From an uncultured Rhodopila sp. (lineage in GTDB: Bacteria > Pseudomonadota > Alphaproteobacteria > Acetobacterales > Acetobacteraceae), in contig CAINOE010000109.1 in assembly GCA_903851415.1 (NCBI GenBank), positions 124,001 to 188,000 on the forward strand: a stretch of DNA of 64,000 nt, written 5' to 3'. Positions 54,856-63,387 of the stretch are shown in pieces. Within the stretch, counting starts at the first letter, position 1. Every line of letters begins with the position of its first letter. A program made the translations under genes and the position numbers. The notes under the pieces are model-generated. The model made no database searches. It saw only the letters and a list, made by a program, of their open reading frames with translations, and was not told the origin of the DNA.

Positions 54856-56397
54856 TCAGATCAGCAACTCAATCAGGAACGGACCGGACCGCCGCAGCGC
54901 ATGACCCAGCAAATCGGCGAAACCCTCGGCCGAAGCGGTGCGCGCGGCTTCCACCCCGAGCGATTCCGCCAGACGCGGCCAGTCGATATCCGGATTGCCG
55001 ATATCCATCATGTCGAGCGCGGTGCGCCCGGGATTGGCGCCGACCTGCGACAGTTCGCCGAGCAGTATCTGGTATTTTCGGTTCGATAGAATAACGGTAA
55101 CGATGTCCAGCTGCTCACGCGCCTGGGTCCACAGCGCCTGCACGGTATACATCGCGGAGCCGTCGGCCTGCAGGTTGATCACCCGGCGCCCCGGCGCCCC
55201 GAGCGCCGCCCCGGTGGCCATCGGGATGCCGCCGCCGATGGCCCCGCCGGTGACGTTCAGCCAGTCATGCGGCGCCGCCGCCTTGGTGTTGGCAAAAAAA
55301 CCACGGCCGAAACTGATGGATTCGTCAGCGATCACCGCATGCTCAGGCATCAGCGCGGCCAGCGTGGCGGCCACGGATTCGGGAGTCAGCGCGCCGCTGG
55401 CGGCATGCGGACGTTCGCCGTTGTCCGGCGGCGCAACCTTCGGGCAACCCAGCGCATCGGCCAGGCGGGCCAGCGCCCCGACACTATCCTGTTCCGGCCG
55501 GGCAAGGACATGGATCCCGGCGCCGCGTGGCACCGAACTCTGCACTGTGTTCGGATAGGCAAAGAAGGTCACCGGCTTGCGCGACCCGGCCAGGATCAGC
55601 TGCGCCGTGCCCTCCATGAACTTCACCGCGGCATCGACGACATAGGGCACCCGCTCGACCGGCAGACGCCCCTGCCCGCGCGCCAGCCGCGCGTTCGACC
55701 CTTGCGCCACCACGCGGCAGCCGGTCGCCACCGAGATGCGGTGCGCCAGCGCCAGCCCCTCCTCGTGCAAAGCCACGCCGCCGAGCAGCAGCACCACGCC
55801 GGTGCCGCCCCGGCGCAGCACGGTGGCGGCTTCCTCGATCTGGCCGGGCGCCGCTGACGGGGCTGGCAGGCGCGGCAATGCCTCCGCCACCACGCCGCCC
55901 TCGTCCCAGGATGTGTCGGAGGGCAGGATCAGCGTGGCGACCTGCCCGGGTGCGATCATCGATGCCTGCACCGCCGCGGCGGCATCCGCGCCGACGAAGC
56001 GCGCGTCCGTCGAGGTCCGCACCCAACCGGAGACGCCACGCGCAAAGCCCTCGGTGTCGGCGGTCAGAGGGGGATCCAGCGGGCGGTGATAGGTCGCCTG
56101 GTCGCCGACGATATTCACGACAGGGGTCGCGGCGCGGCGGGCGTTGTGCAGGTTCGCCAGGCCGTTGGCGAGGCCGGGACCGCAATGCAGCAAGGTCGCG
56201 GCCGGCGTGCCGGCCATCCGCGCGTAGCCGTCGGCCGCGCCGGTCACAACGCCCTCGAACAGCCCGAGCACGCAATGCATCCCCGGAATGCGGTCGAGCG
56301 CGGCGACAAAGTGCATCTCCGACGTGCCGGGATTGGAGAAGCAGGTGGTCACGCCGCTCTTGAGCAGCGAATTCACAAGGCTCTCGGCACCGTTCAT
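54856..56397 (-). CDS. acetolactate synthase large-subunit-like thiamine-diphosphate enzyme
   Basis: A 513-aa protein from the ATG giving MNGAESLVNSLLKSGVTTCF, with GGGGGAAA upstream. It has the N-terminal domain with catalytic-type Glu in GLFEGVVTGAADGYARM, a central FAD-like domain and the C-terminal cofactor motif NLQADGSAMYTVQALW ending VTVILSNRKYQ. No small regulatory subunit is nearby, so it probably belongs to the acetolactate synthase-like or benzoylformate decarboxylase-like group and not the biosynthetic IlvB. The substrate is unknown. Confidence 0.82.
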   Translation of the reverse strand: MNGAESLVNSLLKSGVTTCFSNPGTSEMHFVAALDRIPGMHCVLGLFEGVVTGAADGYARMAGTPAATLLHCGPGLANGLANLHNARRAATPVVNIVGDQATYHRPLDPPLTADTEGFARGVSGWVRTSTDARFVGADAAAAVQASMIAPGQVATLILPSDTSWDEGGVVAEALPRLPAPSAAPGQIEEAATVLRRGGTGVVLLLGGVALHEEGLALAHRISVATGCRVVAQGSNARLARGQGRLPVERVPYVVDAAVKFMEGTAQLILAGSRKPVTFFAYPNTVQSSVPRGAGIHVLARPEQDSVGALARLADALGCPKVAPPDNGERPHAASGALTPESVAATLAALMPEHAVIADESISFGRGFFANTKAAAPHDWLNVTGGAIGGGIPMATGAALGAPGRRVINLQADGSAMYTVQALWTQAREQLDIVTVILSNRKYQILLGELSQVGANPGRTALDMMDIGNPDIDWPRLAESLGVEAARTASAEGFADLLGHALRRSGPFLIELLI

Positions 56398-56561
56398 GAA
56401 ACAGATTTCCCCCGTGTGTCGGCCCGGCACGGGAGCAGCGTCCGCACCTGTATGGGCAGACTGGATTCTGTAGTCGGTTTGACGCAAATTGGCCAGAGCG
56501 GGGAGGGCGTCGATACCGCCTGTATCGCGCCCTCCCCGCCGCCGGACCTACACCACCGGAC

Positions 56562-56987
56562 CTATACGACCGTGAGGGCGACCGCGACGTTGTTGCGCGT
56601 CGCGTTGGAATACGGGCACACCTGATGCGCCTTTTCCACCAGCTCCTCCGCCGCCTTGTGCTCAATGCCGGGCAAGGAAATCTTCAGCGCGACATCGATG
56701 CCGAAGCCGCCCTCGCTGCGCGGGCCGATGCCGACGGTGGCGGTGACGCTGGCGTTGTCCGGCACCTTCGGACCGCCCTGCGACGCGACGAACTTCATGG
56801 CGCCGAGGAAGCAGGCGGAATAGCCGGCGGCGAACAATTGCTCGGGATTGTTACCGGGGCCGCCGCCGCCGCCGAGTTCCTTCGGCGTGCTGAGCTTTAC
56901 ATCCAGGCTGCCATCCTCGGTGGCGGCATGGCCGTCGCGGCCGCCGGTGGCGGTGGCGGTGGTGCGATACAGAACGTCAACAGGCAT
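56562..56987 (-). CDS. ohr: organic hydroperoxide resistance protein Ohr
   Basis: A 141-aa OsmC/Ohr-family peroxidase with two reactive Cys in [14 protein letters not shown] and [16 protein letters not shown], and the N-terminal [16 protein letters not shown]. It reduces organic and lipid hydroperoxides. The second ATG (56987) is chosen because the ribosome site GGGAGG abuts the first ATG (56993) and is six bases before the second. No OhrR regulator is adjacent. Confidence 0.94.
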   Translation of the reverse strand: MPVDVLYRTTATATGGRDGHAATEDGSLDVKLSTPKELGGGGGPGNNPEQLFAAGYSACFLGAMKFVASQGGPKVPDNASVTATVGIGPRSEGGFGIDVALKISLPGIEHKAAEELVEKAHQVCPYSNATRNNVAVALTVV

Positions 56988-57045
56988 GAACATCCTCCCT
57001 TGCTAGCGGCGCGACCCATAGCGCGCGCCGGTCGAACCGAACAGG

Positions 57046-58347
57046 TCACTCCGCCGGGCGCGCCGAACGCGGTGCTGCTTCCAGCGCGGTGTCGTGCCGC
57101 AACAGCAAGACGATCACCATGCCCATCAGCGCGCAAGCCGCGATCGCCCACAGGCCGGAGGCGAAATTGCCGGTGACATCCTTCAGCCAGCCCATGATGA
57201 ACGGGCCGAAGAACCCCGCGAGATTGCCGACGGAATTGATCACCGCGATGCCGGCCGCCGCCGCGGCACCCGACAGGAACGCCGTCGGGAACGTCCAGAA
57301 CACCGGAAGAACGGCGAACACGCCGAACGCGCCGAACGACAGCGCCGCCATCTTCAGCACCGGGCTGTCCACCAGCGTCGAACCGGCGATGCCCACCGCC
57401 GCGATCAGGAACGGCACCGCCGCGTGCAGCTTGCGCTCCAGCTTCTCGTCCGAGCGGCGGCTCCAGAGCACCATGCCGACGGTGCCGACGATATACGGGA
57501 TGGCCGAGACGAAGCCGGTCTGCACGTTGGTCAGGCCGAAACCCTTGACGATCTGCGGCAGCCAGAAAGCGATGCCGTAATTGGCCGCCACCGCGCCGAA
57601 ATAGACCAGCGACAGCGCCAGCACCTTCGGGTTGGTCAGCGCCTGGCGGACGCTGATGCCGTGGACGTCCTCCTTCTGCTGCGCCTCGGCGGACAGGCGC
57701 CGGGCCAACCAGGCGCGCTCATCCGGTTCCAGCCACTTGGCGTCAGCCGGCCGGTCGGTCAGGTAGAAAAAGACGACCGCCGAAAGAATAATTGCCGGGG
57801 CGGCCTCAATGATGAACAGCCACTGCCAGCCGGCGAGGCCCCAGCCGCCGTCCAGGTTCAGGATGATGCCGGAGACCGGAAAGCCGAGCACGGAGGACAG
57901 CGGGATCGCCGCCATGAACCAACCGATGATGCGGGCGCGGTAGGTGCCGGGAAACCAGAGCGTCAGGTAGAAGATGATGCCGGGAAAGAATCCCGCCTCC
58001 GCCGCGCCCAGCAGCACGCGCACGAGATAGAAGCTGGTTTCGCCGGTGACCAGCGCCATCGCGCCGGACAGGATGCCCCAGGACAGCATGATCCGCGCGA
58101 TCCATACGCGCGCGCCGAAGCGCTCCAGCGCGAGGTTCGAGGGAACCTCGAAGATGAAATAGCTGAAGAAGAAGATGCCGGCGCCGAAGCCGTAGGCGGT
58201 GGCGGAGATGCCGAGCGCCTTGTTCATGGTCAGCGCGGCGAAGCCGACGTTCACGCGATCGAGATAGGCGACGAAGTAGCAGAGCATCAAAAACGGCACC
58301 AGCCGCCGCGCGACCTTGGCAATCGTGCGCTTTTCAATCGCATCCAT
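57046..58347 (-). CDS. MFS transporter of the anion:cation symporter (ACS) type
   Basis: A 433-aa carrier with 12 predicted TM helices, starting MDAIEKRTIAKVARRLVPFL at an ATG with GGGGGGAA upstream. Family signatures are CYFVAYLDRVNVGFAALTMN, FFSYFIFEVPSNLALERFGA and LLGAAEAGFFPGIIFYLTLW. ACS members take up organic anions such as tartrate, phthalate or glucarate; the substrate here is unknown. Confidence 0.9.
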   Translation of the reverse strand: MDAIEKRTIAKVARRLVPFLMLCYFVAYLDRVNVGFAALTMNKALGISATAYGFGAGIFFFSYFIFEVPSNLALERFGARVWIARIMLSWGILSGAMALVTGETSFYLVRVLLGAAEAGFFPGIIFYLTLWFPGTYRARIIGWFMAAIPLSSVLGFPVSGIILNLDGGWGLAGWQWLFIIEAAPAIILSAVVFFYLTDRPADAKWLEPDERAWLARRLSAEAQQKEDVHGISVRQALTNPKVLALSLVYFGAVAANYGIAFWLPQIVKGFGLTNVQTGFVSAIPYIVGTVGMVLWSRRSDEKLERKLHAAVPFLIAAVGIAGSTLVDSPVLKMAALSFGAFGVFAVLPVFWTFPTAFLSGAAAAAGIAVINSVGNLAGFFGPFIMGWLKDVTGNFASGLWAIAACALMGMVIVLLLRHDTALEAAPRSARPAE

Positions 58348-58455
58348 GATGGTGTTCCCCCCGCGGGCGCTTGGGCGCCGTCTTATGTCGCTACGTGGCA
58401 ATAGACAGGGCGGGCGGCGCGGTCAATGGCGGGCGGTTTGGGGTGAGGCCCTCCC

Positions 58456-58515
58456 CGTCATAGCCCTGCCCCGGCTTGTCCGGGGTATTGTCCGGGCCAT
58501 CCGTTGCGGCAGGCT
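58456..58515. repeat. REP-like unit 4
   Basis: CCCCGGCTTGTCCGGGG followed by TATTGTCCGGGCCATCCGTT and GCGGCAGG repeats the core seen at 32854, 33441 and 53025. It lies between the MFS gene start and the end of ccmI. Confidence 0.65.
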
Positions 58516-58547
58516 TCGGCGCGGTCCGGGCGGGACGAAACGTCTTG

Positions 58548-59900
58548 CTACCCCCCCTTCAGCGAGTCCATCGCGGCCTTGACCATGGCGGCATTCTCGC
58601 TCTCGGCGGGAAGCCTCGCCAGCAGGTGCGTCCAGTATCTCCTTGCGTCCGCCGGGTGCGCCTCCAGCGCCGCGGCCAGGCCCAGATACCATAGCAGTTC
58701 CGGCTGGTCCGGAGCGATCGCCTCGGTCTGCCGCAGCAGCGCCCGGGTGCGCGGCGGCAACGTGTCGCCGGGCTTGACGCCGTCCAGCAGGTTCTCGATC
58801 GCCCGCAGCCGGATCGCCGCATCGCCGGGCACCAGCGCGATGGCGCGGTCATAGGCGTCCGCCGCCTTGTCGCGTTCGTGCAGCGCCGCATAGGCCCGGC
58901 CGAGACGCATCCAGCCTTCGGCGTCATCAGGCGCTTCCGCCAGCCGCGCCGCCTGCTGCTCAGCCGTGGCGGAATCCGGGTTGGCTTCCTTGGCCACGGA
59001 CCCGGGCGGCACAGACGGCGTTCCCCTGGCGAGTTCCGGCATTGGCAGCCCGGCGGCTTTCGCGGCCTGCTCGATCTGCCGGCCGATGGGGTCGCGCATC
59101 GCCGAGTCCTCCGGGATATCGGCGAGCAGCGCCTGCATCTGCCGGATCGCGTCCCGCGGATGGCCCGCCTGGACCGCCGCGCGCGCCACATAATACCGTG
59201 CGACCTCGTTCTTCGGATCGTCCTTCAAGGTCGCCGCGAAGGCGTCCTGCGCCGCCGGCGTGACGATCCCGTCCGCCTGCATCACCAGCATCTCGCCGAA
59301 ACCGACCTGGATGTCAGGGCCGCTGAGACCGAGCGAGACGGCGTGGCGGTAGGCATCCGCCGCGGAATCCCACCGCCGCAGACTGGCCGATGTCCTCGCC
59401 AACTGAACCCACCGATCGGCGTTCGAGGGATCCGCCTCCAGCTTCTCCGCCAGCCGCGAGGCGGCGCGCTGAAGATCAGCATAGCGCGGCACCGGCGCGC
59501 TGCCGGGCGTCGCACCGGCCAGCGGCGGACGCGGCACGAAGACGACATCCGGGGTCCCGGCCGCGCCCAGATAGTAATACAGGCCAAGCGCGCCGCCGGC
59601 GACGAACAGGGCGACCGTCAGCGCGGCGACCGGGCTGCGGCCGGGGCGTGGCTGCTCCTCAGGTGCGTCCGGCGCGCAGCCGGCGGCCAGCAGACGGCGC
59701 TGGATTTCCAGGCGGGACGCTGCCTCATTCGCCGGGCTGATCAGGCCACGGGCCACGTCGCGGTCGAGTTCCCTGAGCTGGTCGCGATAGACCGCGCAGT
59801 CGAAGTCGCTGCGCTTCGGCATCGGGCGGGCGCGCTGCAACAGCGGCAGCACGAGCGGCAGCAGGGCGGCGAACACAAGGCCTCCAAGCAACAGGGCCAT
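58548..59900 (-). CDS. ccmI: cytochrome c biogenesis protein CcmI (CycH)
   Basis: A 450-aa protein. It has TM helix 1 (about 3-20), a short cytoplasmic loop with VYRDQLRELDRDVARGLISP, TM helix 2 (about 92-112) and a large periplasmic part with TPR-like repeats (WVQLARTSASLRRWDSAADA, WMRLGRAYAALHERDKAADA). CcmI holds apocytochrome c for heme attachment. The rest of the ccm operon, usually just upstream, is not present. Confidence 0.92.
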   Translation of the reverse strand: MALLLGGLVFAALLPLVLPLLQRARPMPKRSDFDCAVYRDQLRELDRDVARGLISPANEAASRLEIQRRLLAAGCAPDAPEEQPRPGRSPVAALTVALFVAGGALGLYYYLGAAGTPDVVFVPRPPLAGATPGSAPVPRYADLQRAASRLAEKLEADPSNADRWVQLARTSASLRRWDSAADAYRHAVSLGLSGPDIQVGFGEMLVMQADGIVTPAAQDAFAATLKDDPKNEVARYYVARAAVQAGHPRDAIRQMQALLADIPEDSAMRDPIGRQIEQAAKAAGLPMPELARGTPSVPPGSVAKEANPDSATAEQQAARLAEAPDDAEGWMRLGRAYAALHERDKAADAYDRAIALVPGDAAIRLRAIENLLDGVKPGDTLPPRTRALLRQTEAIAPDQPELLWYLGLAAALEAHPADARRYWTHLLARLPAESENAAMVKAAMDSLKGG

Positions 59901-60869
59901 CGTTAACTCTCGGCGAGCGGAGGGGCGAGGAGAGTCCGGAGGTCAAGGGGCGCCATCGCCACCCTCGCCCCTGTCGTCACGGCGGCGGACATGACGACGC
60001 GCGCGAGTGGCGGCCCCGCCGATTCCGCTGCCGCCGTTCCCCATACAGCCGTTGGCGATCCCGACATCTCCCGCAACCATGCCGATTCTCACGGCCCCGC
60101 GTGGCAGGTTCATTGACCTGAATCAAGGTGATTTTACGGCCCTGACCGCTACGGTTCCAGGTTGAAAGAGCAAGTGCCGCCAATTGGCGCCGGGGTTCGG
60201 TTCGGCGCGCCGGCGGATCGAGGGGGCGGCCGGGCGGCTGGCGGAGTCTCCGGCCGGTGCCGACGAGGGCTTGGTGACGACCGGGAATTGCGGGGTCGGG
60301 GGGCGTTCGCCCGCGGCACGGTGATTTGGCATTTTGTGCGTCGCACGAAAGGAAGTCGGGTGCGTATCAACGGCTTTTTTGCACAGAGGAAGTATTGAGA
60401 GCCACAGAGCGCACAGAGAACGCAGGATCGCTCTTGCCGGCCAGGGGGTTGATAAACCAGGCGGCTGCCTGCTTTACCGTTGCGACTTTATTGCGATAAA
60501 AGTTCGGAACGATATACCATTGATCACGCCGTCGACGTTTCTTCGCCGTTCATTTTCTGGCGTATTGGACGAAGTGATCTCCCCGTGACTAAAGAACTTC
60601 CTCCCAATAAAACGAAGGGCTTACACCTGGAACCGTCGTGAACAACCCGCACCGCGGCCTCCCGGCAGCCGCGCCGCAAATGCAATTGCGGGAAGCGCCC
60701 GTTGCTTGCCTTCTCTGTGTCCTCGGTGGCTCTCCTGCTTCCTCTGTGCCAAAAAGCGGTCGTTGAAGCCCCGCCGTCCCTTGCCGAGGGGCAGGGACCA
60801 CCGCATCGCTTCGCCGCCGCCGGCCCGGGGTCGAGACCGGGCGGCAAAGCGCCATCGCGGCGCCCGCAA
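59901..60869. other. 969-base intergenic region
   Basis: No gene could be supported. The left part (59901-60360) is GC-rich with no recognisable element. The right part contains a pair of long inverted repeats bounding an AT-richer core, described separately. Short open frames on both strands lack ribosome sites and family features. Confidence 0.6.
60367..60766. mobile_element. possible 400-bp MITE-like element with about 58-bp terminal inverted repeats
   Basis: 60367-60424 and the reverse complement of 60706-60766 align along their length: TCAACG at the outer ends, then GCTTTTT, GCACAGAGGAAG, GAGAGCCAC and CACAGAGAA. The inner 280 bases have no coding capacity and include an AT-richer core around 60470-60610. 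CACAGAG-type repeats occur widely in bacterial intergenic DNA, so this may be two facing dispersed repeats and not one transposable unit. No target-site duplication was identified. Confidence 0.5.
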
Positions 60870-62045
60870 CTACCCCCTCGGCAGCCCCAGCAATGTATGC
60901 AGCACGTGATCGGTGTGGGCGCCAACCGCGGGTCCGGTCCAGCGGACCACATCCTCCGGCCGTTCCCCGTCCAGCCGGATCGCCGGGCCCGGATGCAGGG
61001 TGCGTCCGATCAGCGGGTCATCGATCTCCTGCACCGCCCGCCGCGCCCGGAAATGCGGGTCCGCCGCGCAGTCGGCGATGTCGAACAGGCGCGAGCACGG
61101 AACCTCGGCCGCCTCCAGGATCGCCTCGGCCTCCCTCGCCGGCAGGGTCCGCGTCCAGGCGGAGATCGCGAAATCCAGCGCCGTGCGGTTCTCGCAGCGC
61201 AGCCCGTTGGTCGCATAGGCCGGGTCGCCGGCCAACTCGGGGCGCCCGATCGCCGCCATCAGCCGGGCGAAGATCAGGTCGGAATTCCCCCCGATGCACA
61301 GCCACCGCCCATCCGCGCACGGATAGGTGTTCGTCGGTGAGGCGGTCGGCAGCGCCGCGCCGGCCGGTTGGCGGACCCGGCCATCGAGCGCGTATTCCGG
61401 CAGCATGCCCTCCATCAGGCTGAACACACTGTCCACCAGGTTGACGTCGACCACGCGTCCCCGCCCCGTTCCCATCGCGTCGCGCTGCCACACCGCCGCC
61501 AGCAGGCCGATAGCGGCATACAGCCCGGCAAGGTCGTCGCTGATCGATATCCCGCAGCGCGGCGGCGGCAGCTCCGACGTCCCGCCGGGATGGCCAGTCA
61601 GGTGCCGCAACCCGCCGATGGCCTCGCCGATGGCGCCGAAGGCCGGCTTGTCCCGATAAGGCCCGTCCTGGCCGTAGCCGGAGATCCGCGCGATCACCAG
61701 CCGCGGATTCGCCGCAAGCAGCACATCCGGACCGATGTTCAGGCGCTCCAACTGGCCGGCGCGCAGGTTCTCCACCAGCACGTCGGCGCGGGCGGCGAGC
61801 TTCAGCAGGGTCTCGCGGTCCTTTTTCAAATCCAGTTCGACGGAGAGCTTGTTGCGGCCATGGATGCTGAACCAGACGGAGTTCCCGTCCTTCGCCGCGC
61901 CCCAGCCGCGGAACGGATCGCCGCCCGGCGGCTCCAGCTTGATCACCTCCGCCCCCAGATCGGCCAGGATTCGGGTGCAGAAGGGAGCAGCGATGTAGTG
62001 GCCGATCTCGAGGATCTTCAGGCCGGCGAGGGGCGGCGCGGTCAT
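60870..62045 (-). CDS. CaiB/BaiF family III CoA transferase
   Basis: A 391-aa protein with the family opening (LAGLKILEIGHYIAAPFCTR, LADLGAEVIKLEPPGGDPFR), VLVENLRAGQLERL, RISGYGQDGPYRDKPAF and the catalytic Asp region GISISDDLAGLYAAIGLL. It moves CoA between carboxylic acids; the acid here is unknown. It stands alone and points away from a 378-base gap. Confidence 0.92.
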   Translation of the reverse strand: MTAPPLAGLKILEIGHYIAAPFCTRILADLGAEVIKLEPPGGDPFRGWGAAKDGNSVWFSIHGRNKLSVELDLKKDRETLLKLAARADVLVENLRAGQLERLNIGPDVLLAANPRLVIARISGYGQDGPYRDKPAFGAIGEAIGGLRHLTGHPGGTSELPPPRCGISISDDLAGLYAAIGLLAAVWQRDAMGTGRGRVVDVNLVDSVFSLMEGMLPEYALDGRVRQPAGAALPTASPTNTYPCADGRWLCIGGNSDLIFARLMAAIGRPELAGDPAYATNGLRCENRTALDFAISAWTRTLPAREAEAILEAAEVPCSRLFDIADCAADPHFRARRAVQEIDDPLIGRTLHPGPAIRLDGERPEDVVRWTGPAVGAHTDHVLHTLLGLPRG

Positions 62046-62111
62046 GCGAGGGGAATCCCGTGATTATGGACGAAAGTTATCCAGAGGTTTTTTAGTTCGA
62101 ACACGGCGTTG

Positions 62112-62126
62112 TTAACCTTTCGTCAA
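62112..62126 (+). promoter_or_regulatory. near-match CtrA-type site
   Basis: TTAACCTTTCGTCAA matches TTAA-N7-TTAA except for one base in the second half-site. It lies in the divergent gap before the CaiB gene and the hydrolase gene, and close to the start of the possible small RNA. Confidence 0.3.
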
Positions 62127-62143
62127 TATTTCTTCTTTACATA

Positions 62144-62257
62144 GGGTTGCGGCGCCGCGATGGCGGTGTCCTGTTTCCTCCCCGAAAGCCGCGCCACACA
62201 GTGCGCGGCCACCTTCAGGCGGTACGGCCCTCCCCCGGTCGTACCGCCCTTTTTTTA
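62144..62257 (+). ncRNA. possible small RNA
   Basis: This 110-base stretch has no plausible protein frame but contains GCCGCGC-CACACAGT-GCGCGGC, a 7-bp hairpin, and ends in a textbook intrinsic terminator. No coding gene on the same strand precedes the terminator: the nearest upstream gene runs the other way. The AT-rich DNA at 62095-62143 (with TACATA) could hold the promoter. The exact 5' end is unknown. Alternatively it is a leader whose terminator attenuates the hydrolase gene. Confidence 0.45.
62218..62257 (+). terminator. strong intrinsic terminator
   Basis: GGCGGTACGGCC and GGTCGTACCGCC form a 12-bp stem (one G-U pair) with a 7-base loop, followed by CTTTTTTT. It ends 166 bases before the hydrolase gene and terminates plus-strand transcription that starts in the gap. 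Confidence 0.85.
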
Positions 62258-62423
62258 CCCGGGGGACCCCGGAACTGTACGATGCCGGCGACGTGCCGGG
62301 CCATGACATGGAAAGCGAGGCCATCCGCCCGATACACCGCCGCGCCACCGTGCTACGACTCGGCCATGTGAACGAAACGGCGGCCGGCGCAAGACCAGTC
62401 CGCCGATGGGCTGAGGAATCGGA

Positions 62424-63314
62424 ATGAACCAGGCAATCCTGACGGGCGCCGGCCCGACCTCCCGGGTGTATTTCTCGCAGCGGTTGCGGCTGCACTATGT
62501 CGATTGGGGCAACCCGGACGCGCCGCCGCTGATCCTGCTGCATGGCGGGCGCGACCACTGCCGCAACTGGGACTGGGTCGCCGCCGATTTGCGCAAAGAC
62601 TACCATGTCATCTGCCCCGACCTGCGCGGCCATGGCGATTCGGCGTGGCAGGCCTCCGGCGGCTATTCGATGTCCGGCTTTATCTACGATCTCGCCCAGT
62701 TGATCCATCAGCAGGCCCTCGCCCCGGTCCGCATCGTCGCCCACTCGCTCGGCGGCAACATCGCGCTCCGCTACAGCGGCATCTACCCGGAGAACGTCAA
62801 CCGCCTGGTGGCGATCGAAGGTCTCGGCCCCGGGCCGAAAACCCATGTCGAGGCCGACCGCAAGCCCATCGGCGAGAGAATGCGGACCTGGATCGAGGAG
62901 CAGCGGTCGATCTCCGGCCGCCAGCCGCGCCGCTACCCGACGGTGGAGGCAGCCTATGCAAGGATGCAGGAGGAGAACAAGCACCTGTCGCCGGAGCAGG
63001 CGCGGCATCTGACGCAGCACGGCGTCAACCAGAACGAGGACGGCACCTATAGCTGGAAGTTCGACCACTACGTGCGGCTGTGGCCGCCCTACGACATGAC
63101 CCGCGAAGCCATCGCCGCGCTGTGGGAATCGATCACCTGCCCCACCCTGCTGGTCTACGGCACCGAAAGCTGGGCCAGGAACCCGGCGAACGACGGGCGG
63201 CTCGCCTGCTTCCGCAACGCCTGCGTGCTGCCGGTCGCAAAGGCCGGGCACTGGGTCCACCACGACCAGCTCGACCTTTTCCTGCGCGAAGTCAGGGCCT
63301 TCCTCGCGGATTGA
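62424..63314 (+). CDS. alpha/beta-fold hydrolase
   Basis: A 296-aa hydrolase with oxyanion region LLHGGRDHCRNWDW, the acidic strand ICPDLRGHGDS, nucleophile elbow IVAHSLGGNIALRY (Ser), a late Asp/Glu region TLLVYGTESWARNP and the catalytic His in KAGHWVHHDQLDLFL. Purine-rich GAGGAATCGG precedes the ATG. The substrate is unknown: esterase, haloalkane dehalogenase-like and other activities share this fold. Confidence 0.88.
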   Translation: MNQAILTGAGPTSRVYFSQRLRLHYVDWGNPDAPPLILLHGGRDHCRNWDWVAADLRKDYHVICPDLRGHGDSAWQASGGYSMSGFIYDLAQLIHQQALAPVRIVAHSLGGNIALRYSGIYPENVNRLVAIEGLGPGPKTHVEADRKPIGERMRTWIEEQRSISGRQPRRYPTVEAAYARMQEENKHLSPEQARHLTQHGVNQNEDGTYSWKFDHYVRLWPPYDMTREAIAALWESITCPTLLVYGTESWARNPANDGRLACFRNACVLPVAKAGHWVHHDQLDLFLREVRAFLAD

Positions 63315-63387
63315 TTGCGGGTGCGCTTTCATTGCTGTAGAGGGAGTACGCCAGCCATCCGATCCGAGTGGGCCAAGCCTCGACAGC

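Noticed and set aside
62147-62371. 74-codon frame across the terminator before the hydrolase
   Set aside because: It runs through a strong intrinsic terminator and has no ribosome site, so a small RNA or leader is more likely.
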